From contig NC_041691.1 of assembly GCF_900005765.1 (NCBI RefSeq), forward strand, positions 558,001 to 622,000: a stretch of DNA of 64,000 nt. Reading direction: 5' to 3'. The notes below the pieces were generated by a model. It made no database searches. It saw nothing but the letters and a program-made list of their open reading frames with translations, and was not told the origin of the DNA. Below are positions 12,860 to 25,140 of the stretch, in pieces; position 1 is the first letter of the stretch; each line of letters starts with the position of its first letter. The position numbers and the translations under genes are program-made. Source of the DNA: Plasmodium relictum. Taxonomy: Eukaryota > Apicomplexa > Aconoidasida > Haemosporida > Plasmodiidae.

Positions 12860-15002
12860 TTAATATTCTTCTAAATCAGTTAATCCTTTATATATATTAC
12901 CTGCTGAATTAAATTTATAAAAATCATCTTTATTAAGAATTTTTGACCATATTAATAAATCTCCTCTCATTAATCCTCTTCTAACAATTTGTGACAAATT
13001 AAAGCCATTTTGTTTTACAAAATATAAACTATCTGTATTTAAATTATTTGTAAAAACTTTTAATTCTTGATAATTTTGCTCATGAGCAAAATTTTCTAAT
13101 TGAATCAATAATCTACTTCCTATTCTCATTCTTCTATTGTCTTTTTTGACAACCATGCGCACTAATTGTGCAATTGAATTGTCCCCTTTAAAAGGAACAA
13201 TTCCAACACATCCAACTATTTTTCTATTTAAGTAACGAAAATTAAAGTCTTCATCTTCATTCATTTTACTACTTAATATTTTTTTCTTAATTTCATTTAA
13301 TCCAGATTGAACATTTCTTTTATTCGCAATTAGCTGTTTTCTGCTAAAATCACGTATATCACATAACATTTTATTTTTTCCTTTATTCAAATTATCAATA
13401 TTAAAAATTTTTACATTGTTTTTCTCATTATCATCTTTTGTCTTATGTAAATTATCTTCATTATTACTATTATTTTCATTTGCACTATTATCAGGGCAAT
13501 TCTTTGCATTTATGTAATCATTATTATCATTGGTTTTAGTATCTTTTCTTTCTTCTGTATCAATAGAGTTCATTATAGTATTTCTTTTTAAATCTTCTTT
13601 TAGTTTACATTTATTATTACTCACATTTTCAGAATTATCATAAATATTCTGAGCTGTATCTTCATCATGCTTGCAAGTTGAATTTTTAGAATTTAATGTT
13701 TTATTATTTAAATTATATTGCCTATTTAATACATTATTATTATTATTATTATCTTCTTTTATATTTGAATTATCACAATTATTAAAATTATTATTATATT
13801 TTTTATTAATCTCAGTTTCTGTGTTTTTGTTTATATCTTTAATTAAGTTATCACTTAAATCATCTTTTACATTGTCAATTTTACAAATATTTATATTATT
13901 ATTTTTATCATCATTTAATATATAATTCTCATTCTGAGAATTATTTGCTTTGAAATTTATGTTATTATTATTGTCTTCTTTGTTTAATAAATTACTTGCA
14001 TTACTTTTTAAAATATCTATCTTATTAGTTGTATCATTATTATTATTATTATTTATATTTTCTCCTGTGTTATAATTTTCACTATTATTTATATTCTTTT
14101 GCTGTTCTATTTCATTATTATTAGTGTTACATTTATTCTTAAAATCTTCATTTAAATTATCATTAAATGGTGTATTCAAATCTTTAGATATTTCATTATT
14201 TTCATAAGTGGAATTTTTCTCTAATATATCTTTTTTTATTATATTTTCTTCTAAATTTTTTTCATTTAAATTACCCTTTTCATTATTTATTAATTTTCCT
14301 TGTTCTTCTTCTTGCTCAAACATAATCTTTTCTCTTTCGTGAATATCACTACATGTAGTTCTACTACCTGAACCGAAATTATTGTCATAAACTTCTGCTA
14401 CCCAAAAATTACATCCTTCTACATTTATATAACTTTTATATAAATTTTCTAAATCTGGGCAATCTTTTCTTATATGATTTAAAAATTCTAATTTAGCCCT
14501 TATATATAAATATATTACAAATATAATAAGGAAATAAAAAATTTTTTTTAAATCCAAAAAAAAAATGTAATTTATAACAATTATAACTAACAAATCATAA
14601 ATATGTTGTATTGACCAATATATGACTGCTGGTAATGTTAAAGAGTTAAAATGATCATACAATAATTGTCTAACTTCATTTATATCTTTTTCTTCCAGCT
14701 GTCTTATTGTTACAATTGGTTCAGGAAATTTTCCTTTTTGCTTATCTGTTAAAAAAAAAAGAAAAAAATAAAGTAAAAATATTACATAAAGGAATTCTTA
14801 TTTTAATGGATTATGTAAATATCACTTTTCCGTAAAATAAATAAAAATGAAAAGAAAAAAATAAATAATGTTTCTTTCGCTCATCCCATTTTATTATTTT
14901 TTCTTTTTTTTTCTTTTGCTTTTTTAAATAATTTTTCTTATTACTTATTAATACATGAGATATAGAACTCGTTACACTTTGTTTTTGCTTAAATAAATTC
15001 AT
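12860..15002 (-). CDS. Membrane GNAT N-acetyltransferase, NAT8-like
   Basis: Exon 2 (14745-12860) opens after a TAACAG acceptor. Exon 1 probably runs 15002-14945, with a second possible in-phase donor after 14978. The model gives about 647 residues. The N-terminal part has the NAT8-family layout: an IRQLEEKD start and two hydrophobic segments at about residues 68-102. A KSYINVEGCNFWVAEV strand follows near 125-138. A region of about 375 residues, rich in Asn, Asp and Glu, then splits the GNAT fold. The fold resumes near residue 525 with VGCVGIVPF, the acetyl-CoA loop RRMRIGSR (about 557-564) and the closing SLYFVKQNGF strand. It should transfer acetyl from acetyl-CoA to an amine at an internal membrane, probably the ER. 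The substrate is unknown. Confidence 0.8.
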
Positions 15003-16171
15003 TGTTCAATATATTATTATTATTATTATTATATGATAATATAAGATGATACTATATATTAAAAAAATTAAAAAAAAAAAAAAAAAGGAAGATTAAAAAC
15101 AAATATTGAATTCAAACAAATGAATTAAATGTTTTCTTTTATAAAAAAAAATATAATATAAAAAATTTGTATCATAATATACTTTATATGAATTTTTTTC
15201 TCAAGCATTTATATAAAGCTTAAGAAGCATATATATATATATAAAATTCATAAATTTTCTCGTTTTTATTTTGATAATATTTAAAAAAAAAAAAAAGAAA
15301 GAAAAAAAATATGCATAAATCAAAAAATATAAAAATGAAAAAATGTAAAATGTAAAAAAAAAAGGAAAAATGAGATAAACAGAAAATAGAGAAAGAAAAA
15401 CAAAAAAAAAAAAAAAAAGAGAAAAAAAAAAAATATATTTACAAAATTACAATTATATATAATATGAATAGTGTTATAACTTTCTTTTCTTTATTCTATT
15501 TTAATATAAAAACTAGTATAATTTTTTTTACAGTTTTTCAAGTATAATATACATACAAATATGTAATAAAATAGAACTTTTATGAATATACATACTATAA
15601 AATATGCATAAAAAACTATACAATACATTTGCACTTTCGATAAATTTAGAGCATGCACTTTATAATAAAACGAATACAGTATCATATTCTTATAACATCT
15701 TTTTTCAAATCAAGTATTAATATGTATATATATAAAAAAAAAAAATTTAATAAATAAGAAAAATTATAATTAAATAAAATAAAAAGATAAAATTAAACTT
15801 TTTTTTTTCTTATTTTTCTTATGTTCTATACTAAAGATTATAATAATGCTAAAATCTATTAAAAAATGATTCAAATAATGTTCACTAAATCAAAATATTT
15901 AAAATAGATTTAGTTCAAAAACTTGTAGGGGTATGCCAAGTCATCAATATATATGAGTAATTTATGCTACATTAAAGTAACACTTAACAATTATTGTTTA
16001 CTTTATATATATATATATATATTAAATATTTTATATAAATTTTTTTTTTTTTTTTAAAGCAAATAAAAAGAAATTTTATCTTTTTACTATTATTAATTTT
16101 ATTTTTAAATAGATATAATACCCTTAATTCATTTTTACATTATTTTGTTTCCTCTTTTTGATTATTTTAAA
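15003..16171. promoter_or_regulatory. Divergent intergenic region (GNAT / HIT genes)
   Basis: This lies between two gene starts that point away from each other, so it should hold both promoters. It contains an ATT repeat next to the GNAT start (15014-15031), long A tracts, and GCATGCAC at about 15651-15658, which contains a TGCAC core. No coding sequence is supported. Confidence 0.5.
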
Positions 16172-16925
16172 ATGGAAAAATATAAAAAAATATTAGAATA
16201 TTTAGAGTTTAATAAAAATAAGAGTTGTGAAAAATATGAATTTGGCATGCATGAAATTGATAAAAGAGAAATTTTTATAACTACCAAATATTCATATGGT
16301 TTTGTAAATAATAAACCGCTTTTACCTGGTCATATTTTATTAACTACATTAAAAAAAAAAAAAAAATATAATGATTTAGATATTGAAGAAATTATAGATA
16401 TAAACTTATTATCAAATTTTATGTGCTATGTCATGGGTAAATTATTTAATACAACTAGCTTTTCTATTGCAATACAAGACGGTAAAGAAGCTGGGCAAAC
16501 AGTAGAACAAGTTCATATTCATATAATACCTAGGAAAAGTTCTGATTATAAAAATAATGATAATATATATAAAGACTTAAATAAAATTAATTTAGGTTAT
16601 GGAAAAAATATAATATGTGATTCCTGCCAACATTCAATTAATGTTTTTTCTCAAATTCCTATAGAAGAAAATTTTAAATTGGAAGAATTCAAGTAAAAAA
16701 TAAGTTCTATTTATTTTTATATTATTGTATAATTCCTTATCCTTTATTTTTGTTTAATTCATTTTTATCCTTTTTTTTTTTTTTTTTATTATTTATTTTT
16801 TTTTTTCATTTCATCCTTTTTATTTTTTAAATCTTTTTAGTATTTCTATTAGATCAATGGAAGAAATGGAAAAGGAGGCTAATTTAATTAAATCATTTAT
16901 ACACAACTTTTCTTCTCAAATATAA
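16172..16925 (+). CDS. FHIT-like histidine-triad hydrolase
   Basis: Exons are 16172-16692 and 16841-16925, with matching phase, giving 201 residues. The open frame extends upstream, but the first ATG is at 16172. It resembles the FHIT branch of HIT proteins, which split Ap3A/Ap4A-type dinucleotides. KPLLPGHILL (about residues 48-57) matches the FHIT PGH segment, and QTVEQVHIHIIPR (109-121) is the triad region. Exon 2 supplies the conserved FHIT tail, RSMEEMEKEA. The usual H-x-H-x-H-x-x reads Gln113-Val-His115-Ile-His117 here. The nucleophilic His115 and the third His are kept, while the first is Gln. A Cys pair (CDSC) precedes the tail. Activity is likely but not assured with the altered triad. 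Confidence 0.85.
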
Positions 16926-17374
16926 AATAACATTTTGGTTAATGTATAATTTACTATCAAATCTTTTAATATATTTTAATTTAAAAATAAAATAAAATAT
17001 ATATATTTATATAGGCAAATTAATTTTTTTTTTTTTTTTCATTTTATTTTATCTCTTTCTCTTTCTGCATATGCATTTAATTATGTTTTGAGAAAAAGTT
17101 CTTTAATGAAAAAGGTACTAACTATATTTTTTTTTCTCTCCTTTTATTAAATAAAAAATAAAGAATATTTTATTTTACTTTTTTTTTTTCTTTAGTTGTA
17201 TTAATAATTTATATATATAATTTTTTTTTTCATTTTGCATAAATTATATTTTAATTTTTCAATATTTCATTATTTTATATTGTTTCTCATTATATTATTT
17301 TAAATTAATTTGGCTATTTCTTTAATATCAAATTTCTCTAGATTATTTTCAATTAACATGTTTAAAAAACAAAA
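16926..17374. other. Spacer between HIT and ClpR genes
   Basis: T-rich spacer between two plus-strand genes; no coding segment is seen. Confidence 0.65.
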
Positions 17375-18100
17375 ATGCAAAAATTCTTTATATTTATTTT
17401 AATAACTTGTATTTATATATATAAATGTAAAACAATAACAAAAAGATATAATTTTATAACAAATAAAAGTAATATAAAAAGATTCAAAAATAAAAAAAAA
17501 ACATTTTTTTCTGATAATGAATATCATAAGCACACAATAAATATACCTTCTTTATTATTATCAAAAAGAATAATTTTTTTATCTTCTCCTATATATCCTC
17601 ATATATCAGAACAAATTATTTCTCAACTATTATATTTAGAATATGAATCAAAAAGAAAACCAATTCATTTATATATTAATAGTACAGGGGATTTAGAAAA
17701 TAATAAAATTATTAATTTGAATGGAATAACTGATGTGATATCAATAATTGATGTAATTAATTATATTTCTTCTGATGTGTATACATATTGTTTAGGTAAA
17801 GCATATGGGATTTCATGTATACTAGCTAGTAGCGGAAAAAAAGGATATCGCTTTTCTTTAAAAAATTCTTCTTTTTGCTTAAAGCAATCTTATTCAATCA
17901 TACCCTTTAACCAAGCAACAAACATTGAAATACAAAATAAAGAAATCATGAACACTAAAAAAAAAGTAATAGATATAATCGCAAAAAATACAGAAAAAGA
18001 TAAAAATTTAATATCAGATATACTAGAAAGGGATAGGTATTTTAATTCAGATGAAGCTGTTAACTTCAACTTAGTTGATAATATTCTTGAAAAAGAATGA
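17375..18100 (+). CDS. ClpR: ClpR, non-catalytic Clp protease ring subunit (apicoplast)
   Basis: Single exon of 241 residues. Residues 1-19 form a signal peptide, followed by a basic Lys/Asn-rich region typical of an apicoplast transit peptide. The ClpP fold starts near residue 56 (NIPSLLLSKRIIFLSSPI). At the serine position of GxASMG the sequence reads GKAYGISC, so the nucleophile is Gly. At the position of ClpP MIHQP it reads CLKQSY, so the histidine is Lys. The LERDRYFNSDEA segment that carries the third triad residue is kept. Loss of Ser and His defines the inactive ClpR paralog, which assembles with ClpP in the apicoplast Clp system. From memory the P. falciparum counterpart is PF3D7_1436800, which fits the local gene order. 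Confidence 0.92.
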   Translation: MQKFFIFILITCIYIYKCKTITKRYNFITNKSNIKRFKNKKKTFFSDNEYHKHTINIPSLLLSKRIIFLSSPIYPHISEQIISQLLYLEYESKRKPIHLYINSTGDLENNKIINLNGITDVISIIDVINYISSDVYTYCLGKAYGISCILASSGKKGYRFSLKNSSFCLKQSYSIIPFNQATNIEIQNKEIMNTKKKVIDIIAKNTEKDKNLISDILERDRYFNSDEAVNFNLVDNILEKE

Positions 18101-18520
18101 ACTATTTTATCAATTTCTTATGCATATGCTTTATTATTATTTTATTTATTTTTTTATTCTTTATAAATATATTTTATATATAATTTAAAATATTATATCA
18201 ATTCTTTATTTATTTTTTTTCTTATTTTCTTTTATTTTTCATTATTTTATTTTATCTTATCTTATTTTTTTATTTATTTATCTATTTTTTTTTTTTTTTT
18301 TTGTGTTTTATTTAATTTCATTTTTTTAAAATACTTTCACTTTTTCTGTATACATAAAATAAAAAAAAATAAAATTGTTCTTAAAAAGGGTTACATATTC
18401 AAGCAAAAATAGAGGATATAAGAATTACTATAGAGACAAATTTGTCTATAAAGAATTTTATTTATATTACATTAAAAGTAAGAGAGAAGTATATGTTTAT
18501 TTAAAGTAAAAAAAAAAAAA
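18101..18520. other. Spacer between ClpR and helical-repeat gene
   Basis: T-rich then A-rich sequence with no supported coding frame; probably 3' UTR and promoter. Confidence 0.65.
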
Positions 18521-21163
18521 ATGTTTATAAAAAGTATACTATTAAAAAAAGTCAAATATTTTAGTTTTGCTAAAAATAATTCACTGAGGAAAAATAGCAA
18601 TTGTATTTTAATAAAGAAATATTATTCTAATCAAAGTAACAATAGCAATAATGACAATAATAACAAAACAAAAAATGATAGAAATAATTATGCAAAAGAG
18701 AATATTTATAAAAAGGAAAATAACATAAAAAAAGAAGAAAATAATAATACTAATTTAGAAGAAGATATAAACCATATGAAAAATAATTATAACTATATTA
18801 TAAATATTTATGATAAAAAAAATCCAAATTTTATCATTGATTTTGTTTTAAATATATATGGAGAAAAATATACAAAAGAAAATAAAAAACGGTATATAAA
18901 TGAATTTAAGAATGAATTAAATAAGCATTTACAAAGTAAAGATTCAAATATTTCATGTAATAAAAATCATATAACGTTTGTGGATACTTTTGCAATACTT
19001 TATCTATGCTATATAGAAAAAATTTATGATTTAGAATTTTTATCAAAATTAAACGAAAAATTTGATGAATTGTTTAAATCAAAAAAAGAAAAGGAAATAT
19101 TAAATAATGATAATATAAATTATTTAATAATGATCTTCTATTATTTTTCATATTTAAATATAAAAAATATAACTTTGAATAATAAAATAAAAAATTTTAT
19201 AATAAATAACGAAGTTGAACCAATAATAGTTTATAAATATTTAGAATCCCTTAGTTTAATAAATGATGATAGCAATAATATCACGCCCATAGTTCAAATA
19301 ATTGTTGAAACATTCTATAATTATAATAATTATCTTTTACTAAAAATTTTACAATTTTTACATAATTTAAATTATATAGACAGAGATATTTTTTTTCTTT
19401 TTACAAGAAAATTAAACAAAAATATTTATAATGAAAATGCAAACCTTTATGAATTATGTATGTTATCTCGTATTTATGCATTATATAAGAAAGAAAACAT
19501 AACTTTTTTTAACTATTTATATGAAGATTTAATAAAAAGCATAACAAAATATGAAGATAATGTTCAGAATGATGAAAATTATGATGAAAATGAATTAGAA
19601 AATAGTGAAAAAAAAGAACATGAAGATTTCAATAGGAAAGACCTCGAAAAAATAGATAAGGTAATAAATGAAGATAACTCAAAAAATTTAAATGATAATA
19701 AAGACCAAAAGGAGATAGAAAATTCATTTATACATGAAATTGAAAATATCAATAGAGATAATTATTTTTTATTTAAAAATAGCTTATATAATGATGGTTT
19801 AAATTTTTATCCTTTTTTCATAAATTCAAAAACTACTAATAAAGAATTCTATAAAAAGAAACAAAAATTGAATATAAATTTTACAAATAATGAAAAAGAA
19901 AATGAAGATGATAATGTTTATATTTCAAAATGGAATAAAATGTTTTTTTATGAAGATTATAAAATTAAAGATATAAAAAACGAAAAATTTATTAATTATG
20001 AGGATAATAAGAATGAAGATGAAATAATTGAAATAAATAGTAATTTTTTAAAAGAGAATTTGTACTATGAATTTAGTTATGAGAAACTTGTGAACATGTT
20101 TGTAAATATAAGTTATCAATTAGACAATTTAAAAATTGATATTAATAAAAAAGACGATGCCACTATTAGTAATTATGACCAAATTATTGAATATAAAAAA
20201 AAATTGTTATTTATCGATAATTTTTATATTGGTCACATTTTTCACATAGTAGACTCTATGTTATCATTGAATATACACCATAATTGTGCATATTTTAATA
20301 AATTACAAAAAAAAATTTTAAATATAATAAAAAATAATGAAAATTACATAATTGATAATTTTGATAGCAATGAAATCAAAAGCCTTTTAATTTTTTTAGT
20401 TCATACAAATAAATATTATAAAGAAACTTTTATTTATTGTATTACTCATAGAATGGTTGACTTATATATCAACGGATTATGTAAACCTGAAATATTATCT
20501 ATTTTTCTTTATAACCTATTAGCTTTTACTAAGAAAAAAGTTGTAAAAAAGAATAGATTCAATCATAATATTAGAAATACTATATATAATAGTTATTCCT
20601 GGCTAAATGACAATAAAATCTTTACAAGAGAAAATAATAATATTTCTACATTAGAAAAAAAGGAAATTAATAATGTATATAAAAATATAAAAGTGAAGAA
20701 TCATACTCTTTTACAGATTTTATCTATACATATATGTAAAAATGTATATTTTATTAGCTTATCAACTTTAGCTTCATTATTAAGGTCATTTTCATATTTA
20801 TCCTTTAGTAATTTCAATTTTTACAATGTTTTTATTCCTTTATTTTTAAAACATATTGAGAATTTGAAAAATGTTGATATTTTAAATATAACACAAGTAA
20901 TGTAAAAATATATGCGTATTTTGTTTTATGATATTAAAGTTCATACTTATAATTAAAAATAGAAAAAAAAAAAAAAAAAAAAGTTTCATAATTATAAATA
21001 CAATAAAATATCAAAATTTTTTTTAATTTTTTTTTTTTTTTAGGCATATAATAAGCAAAAAATTAGTAATAAATATTTTTATTATTTGCTATCAAAGCAA
21101 TATCAAAATAATTATTCTAACAAACTAAAAAATTCGGAACCTAAAATTAAATTAATTGGATAG
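18521..21163 (+). CDS. Organellar helical-repeat (HPR-like) protein
   Basis: Exons are 18521-20896 and 21044-21163, joined in phase 0, giving 831 residues. The N-terminus (MFIKSILLKKVKYFSFAKNN) is basic and hydrophobic, like a mitochondrial presequence. It is followed by an Asn-rich linker. Residues of roughly 130-340 and 560-800 consist of repeated helix pairs with spacing near 36-38 residues, such as the LCMLSRIYALYKKENITFF stretch. This resembles the heptatricopeptide-type repeats of Plasmodium RAP-family organelle RNA-binding proteins. No C-terminal RAP domain is seen. An acidic low-complexity block sits at about 345-420. Role in organelle RNA metabolism is inferred from architecture only. 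Its 3' end faces the next gene with a 31-bp gap. Confidence 0.75.
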
Positions 21164-21194
21164 CTAAAAATAGAAAGAATTTTTCTTATTTGAA

Positions 21195-24100
21195 TTATTT
21201 TAATATAATTAATTTATTAATTACACACCAAATATATGGAAAAAAGAAAAAAATGGAATAAGCATCTTCATCATATTTATAACGAATTATATTTAAATCT
21301 TGGGGATAAAACTAAAAAGAAAAAAAAAGTTTATTATATTTGAATAGTATTTAATTATGAATAAAAAAAAATTAATTATATAATATGTTATTTAATTATG
21401 AATTCCAATTAAACATAATAAAAAATAAAATTTTCAATATAAACTTTATATATATATATATATATAGACATAGATAAAATATAAGATATAAATTAAATAT
21501 AATTATATAAATTACATTCATAATGCTACTGATTTCTATACAATAATTTTGCAATTCCATATTTCCATTTTTACTAGCTTCGTAATTTTTTAATATTTTG
21601 TTTTTATAATAAATTTTATTATCTGTAACTATTTTAAATTTTAATGCTAAATTTTTAATTAAAATGTGCAACTCATCTATCTAAAAAATAAAAAAAAATA
21701 TAAATGATATATATAAAAACATATTAAAAGAATTATTATGCTTAAAGAAAAATTCACAAGAGGTAAAAAATAAAAAAAAAATATAATAAAATAAAATAAA
21801 TGACTAATATAAAATAAAATATAAAAAAAAAAAAGATATATATAAAATAAATTATGAAATGTATAGATATTAATTTACGTTATAATTTTTGTTCTCATAA
21901 TATATTTTATTATAAAAGTATAATATGCATATCTTAATATATTGTAAATAAGGAACCAAAGATTTTAATATAAGTCTAAACATTTCATTATTATTTTTTG
22001 TATTGTCATGATTAAAATAAATGATTTTGTTTATTTTATTATTGATATTATTTATGCTTAATCTTTCATATATGCTTAAAAAAACATTTATTAGATTATC
22101 TATATTAGTATTATTCATACTTTTGCACAATAAAATTAATATTGATTTAAATAAAATTCCTGTAGCCTAATAAGAAATAGTGAAAATAATATAAAGGTAA
22201 AATATTAAGTATAAAAAAATTGTATTTTTTAAAAATGTACTAAAATAAAAATAAATAATTAATCGATGTAAAACAATTTTTAATTTGTAAATTAAATAAA
22301 TAAATATATAGTAACCTGAACATTATGTTCGTTTATATAATTCTTATTTATACTAGAATATTCTTGAGGGAATGCAATGGCATCAGCAACATTTATTATA
22401 TGATTTAAAAATTCATTAAAGTATTTAATTAATAAATTAATAATTTCTGAATCAAGTATAAAAGAAATTTTTATATTACTAAAAATAGCATATATTAGCT
22501 CTAAAGTAAAAATATTTTTAAATGTTTTATAATTCCATATTGCTAATTTTAATATTGAATAAAAAAAAATATTACCATAATTTGCTTGATATTGTAAATC
22601 AAAAACCTGTAAAAACTTTGCATTCATTTTATTTTTTAACGCATTTTCTAAATTTTTGTCATGTATTATTAGAACAAAAATAATTAAAATTAAAGTTACT
22701 ATATGAATATCATTTTTGCTATAAGAGTGACTTTTAAAGATTAATTGTTGAGTTATTTTAATGAAGAAATATAAAAGAAGAAGAAAAATTTGAACATTGT
22801 CTACATTACTAAAAAAATACATATAAAATTTCGTGTTTTTATATAAAAACATATATAACAATAAAATATAGGCATGTTCAGAATTTAAAATAGTATTATG
22901 ATTTTTTAAATTCATATAATAATTTCCTGTATCTAGAAAAATTTTGAATATTCTTTTAAAATCTATAGTATTTATTTGAAAGTTTTCATAATATTTGTTT
23001 TCTTCGTTTTTAAAAAAGTTCACATCATATAATTCTTTGAATGTAAGCAAAAATATATTATCCTCATTTTCATTTGATAGTATGAATTTTTTCTTTTCCA
23101 TCATGTTTACTTTATTTTTATTTTTTTCATTCTTTATACTACTTTTATAAAAAATGCATAATATAAAAAGACCTAAACATTTACTTTTAAAATTGGAAAA
23201 ATATTTCAATCCTATATTATATTTATCATAATACAATATGCTTATTAAATATGTTAAGAATTCATATGTCAACTTATTAAATAACACATAATTATACTTA
23301 TATAATTTTTTAACTAATTTTAATAGGATTTCAAGAAAGAAAATATTTGGTGAATACATTTGTGACATAACTCTAAGAATATTATAATCAATTTCATTAT
23401 CATTATTTACAGTTATAATTTTTCTATTTAATTCAATCGCATTATTTTCATTTATCATATTATTTAAATTATTAGTTACTTTTACATTATTATAAAAACA
23501 TTCATTATAATTAAAAAAATCAATATTAACTGATGATAAATAAAAAAAAATATCAAAAATATAGTTTTGAATTTTTAAAAAATAAAGAACTACATCACTA
23601 TTCAGATTTTCTTCATCTAAGCAATATATGCAATACAAGATTAATTCTATTAAAAAATTAACTATCACGCTATTTGTGTAATGTTTTTCTCCATTATTTT
23701 TTTTAATATCTTCATTTGATTTTAAATTGTATGCACTTTTGTTATTATTATCTAAATTATCATTAAATATATGTATTGGTATTATTATAGGAAGCAAGAA
23801 ATATATTTCTAATTTTTTATTTAAATCATATTTCAATTCTTCATAAAAATTTCTTAAATTGTATATGTTATTTAATGTGTCCAAAAACACAAATCCTCTT
23901 AATGAAAAAATAAAAAAATAAAAAATAAAATTAATATATATAAAAATGTAAATATATATATATATATATATAAGCTAATAATAAACTACTAATATTTATA
24001 GTAACAACATTAATCAAATTAAAAATCATAAAATTGAAGAAGTGGTAACGGTTATAGTATTAAAATGAAAAGTAAATATTACTAATTAATCATAGAGTAA

Positions 24101-25140
24101 ATATATTTTTTTTTTTTTTATTATATAATATTACGATTTTAAAAATGTTTTGTATTCATTTGCAAAATTTACTCTTATCCATTTTAAAATATAATTCCTA
24201 TAAAAACATATATTAAAATTAAAACAATAAATAATATTTGTATGTATAGTAGAAAAAAAGAAAAGAAATATACTTCATTAAAATTATATTAAAATTTTGT
24301 CATTTCTTTCTTTCTTTCTTTTTTTTTTATTTTGTTTACTTAAGATCATTTATTAAATTAAAATATTTTAGAACCATATACTTATCTTTATAAAATAAAT
24401 ATATTTGAAATGTGTTCTTTTTTTTATTTAATGTATTAATATTATTATAATACTTAGAATATTCTATTATCCCAATTAATTTCAAATAACTATTTTTTTT
24501 ACAAATATTTTTAAATATATTTTTTGTAAAATATAATAAAAATTCAAGATTTTTGTCATTTTGAATCTTATTAGACCTATTTCCTATTACGTATATAAGA
24601 AATAATTTATATTAATAATTAAAAAAAAATTTTTTTTTTTTTTTTTTTACTTCTTAATTGAATAGAAACAAAATTCAAAAATATTCCTATTGGGCTTTTT
24701 ATGCTATTTATTAAGTCTTCAAAAAAAAAAAAAAATAGAATAGACTAATTGTAATGGCATATTTTAATTGTTAATTATACTTTTTATGATTTATTTAACT
24801 CATTTTTTAATATTTTAATAATATTAATATAAAATTATTATATAAAAATACTTATATTTTCTTCAAAGAATACTTTTAGGGTTAATTTGAACTTTTTTTT
24901 TTCTTTATCCAAGATTATTACTGAAAGAACAGAATTTTTTTTTGTACTTTGTTATTATAAATGTTAATGTTATTTTTATTTCTATTATTATTATTTATTT
25001 TATTATTTCATTTTTTTAATTATTTTACTATTTCTTATATCCTTCCAAATATTATTTTCCAAAGTAAGTTCTTCTATTTCAATTAATTTATTCAAAATAC
25101 TAATGCAATTTTTTAAATTGAAACTATTTATATTACCCAT
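21195..25140 (-). CDS. Nine-exon conserved-type protein of unknown function
   Basis: I did not recognise the family. Minus-strand exons are 25140-25029, 24920-24852, 24716-24651, 24583-24340, 24197-24135, 23897-22316, 22166-21879, 21680-21516 and 21311-21195. All have GT/AG borders, and the phases fit at all eight junctions. The product is about 901 residues. It starts MGNINSFNLKNCISILNKL and is almost wholly predicted helix, with little low-complexity insertion. That suggests an alpha-helical solenoid such as a karyopherin-like or scaffold protein, but no diagnostic motif is visible. No signal peptide or clear membrane segment is seen. The dense small introns at the 5' end are unusual beside its single- or two-exon neighbours. 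The last exon ends in a hydrophobic stretch and is the least certain part. Confidence 0.7.

Noticed and set aside
15491-15685. 64-residue minus-strand frame between GNAT and HIT genes
   Set aside because: Low-complexity hydrophobic composition in a divergent promoter region; no supporting motif.
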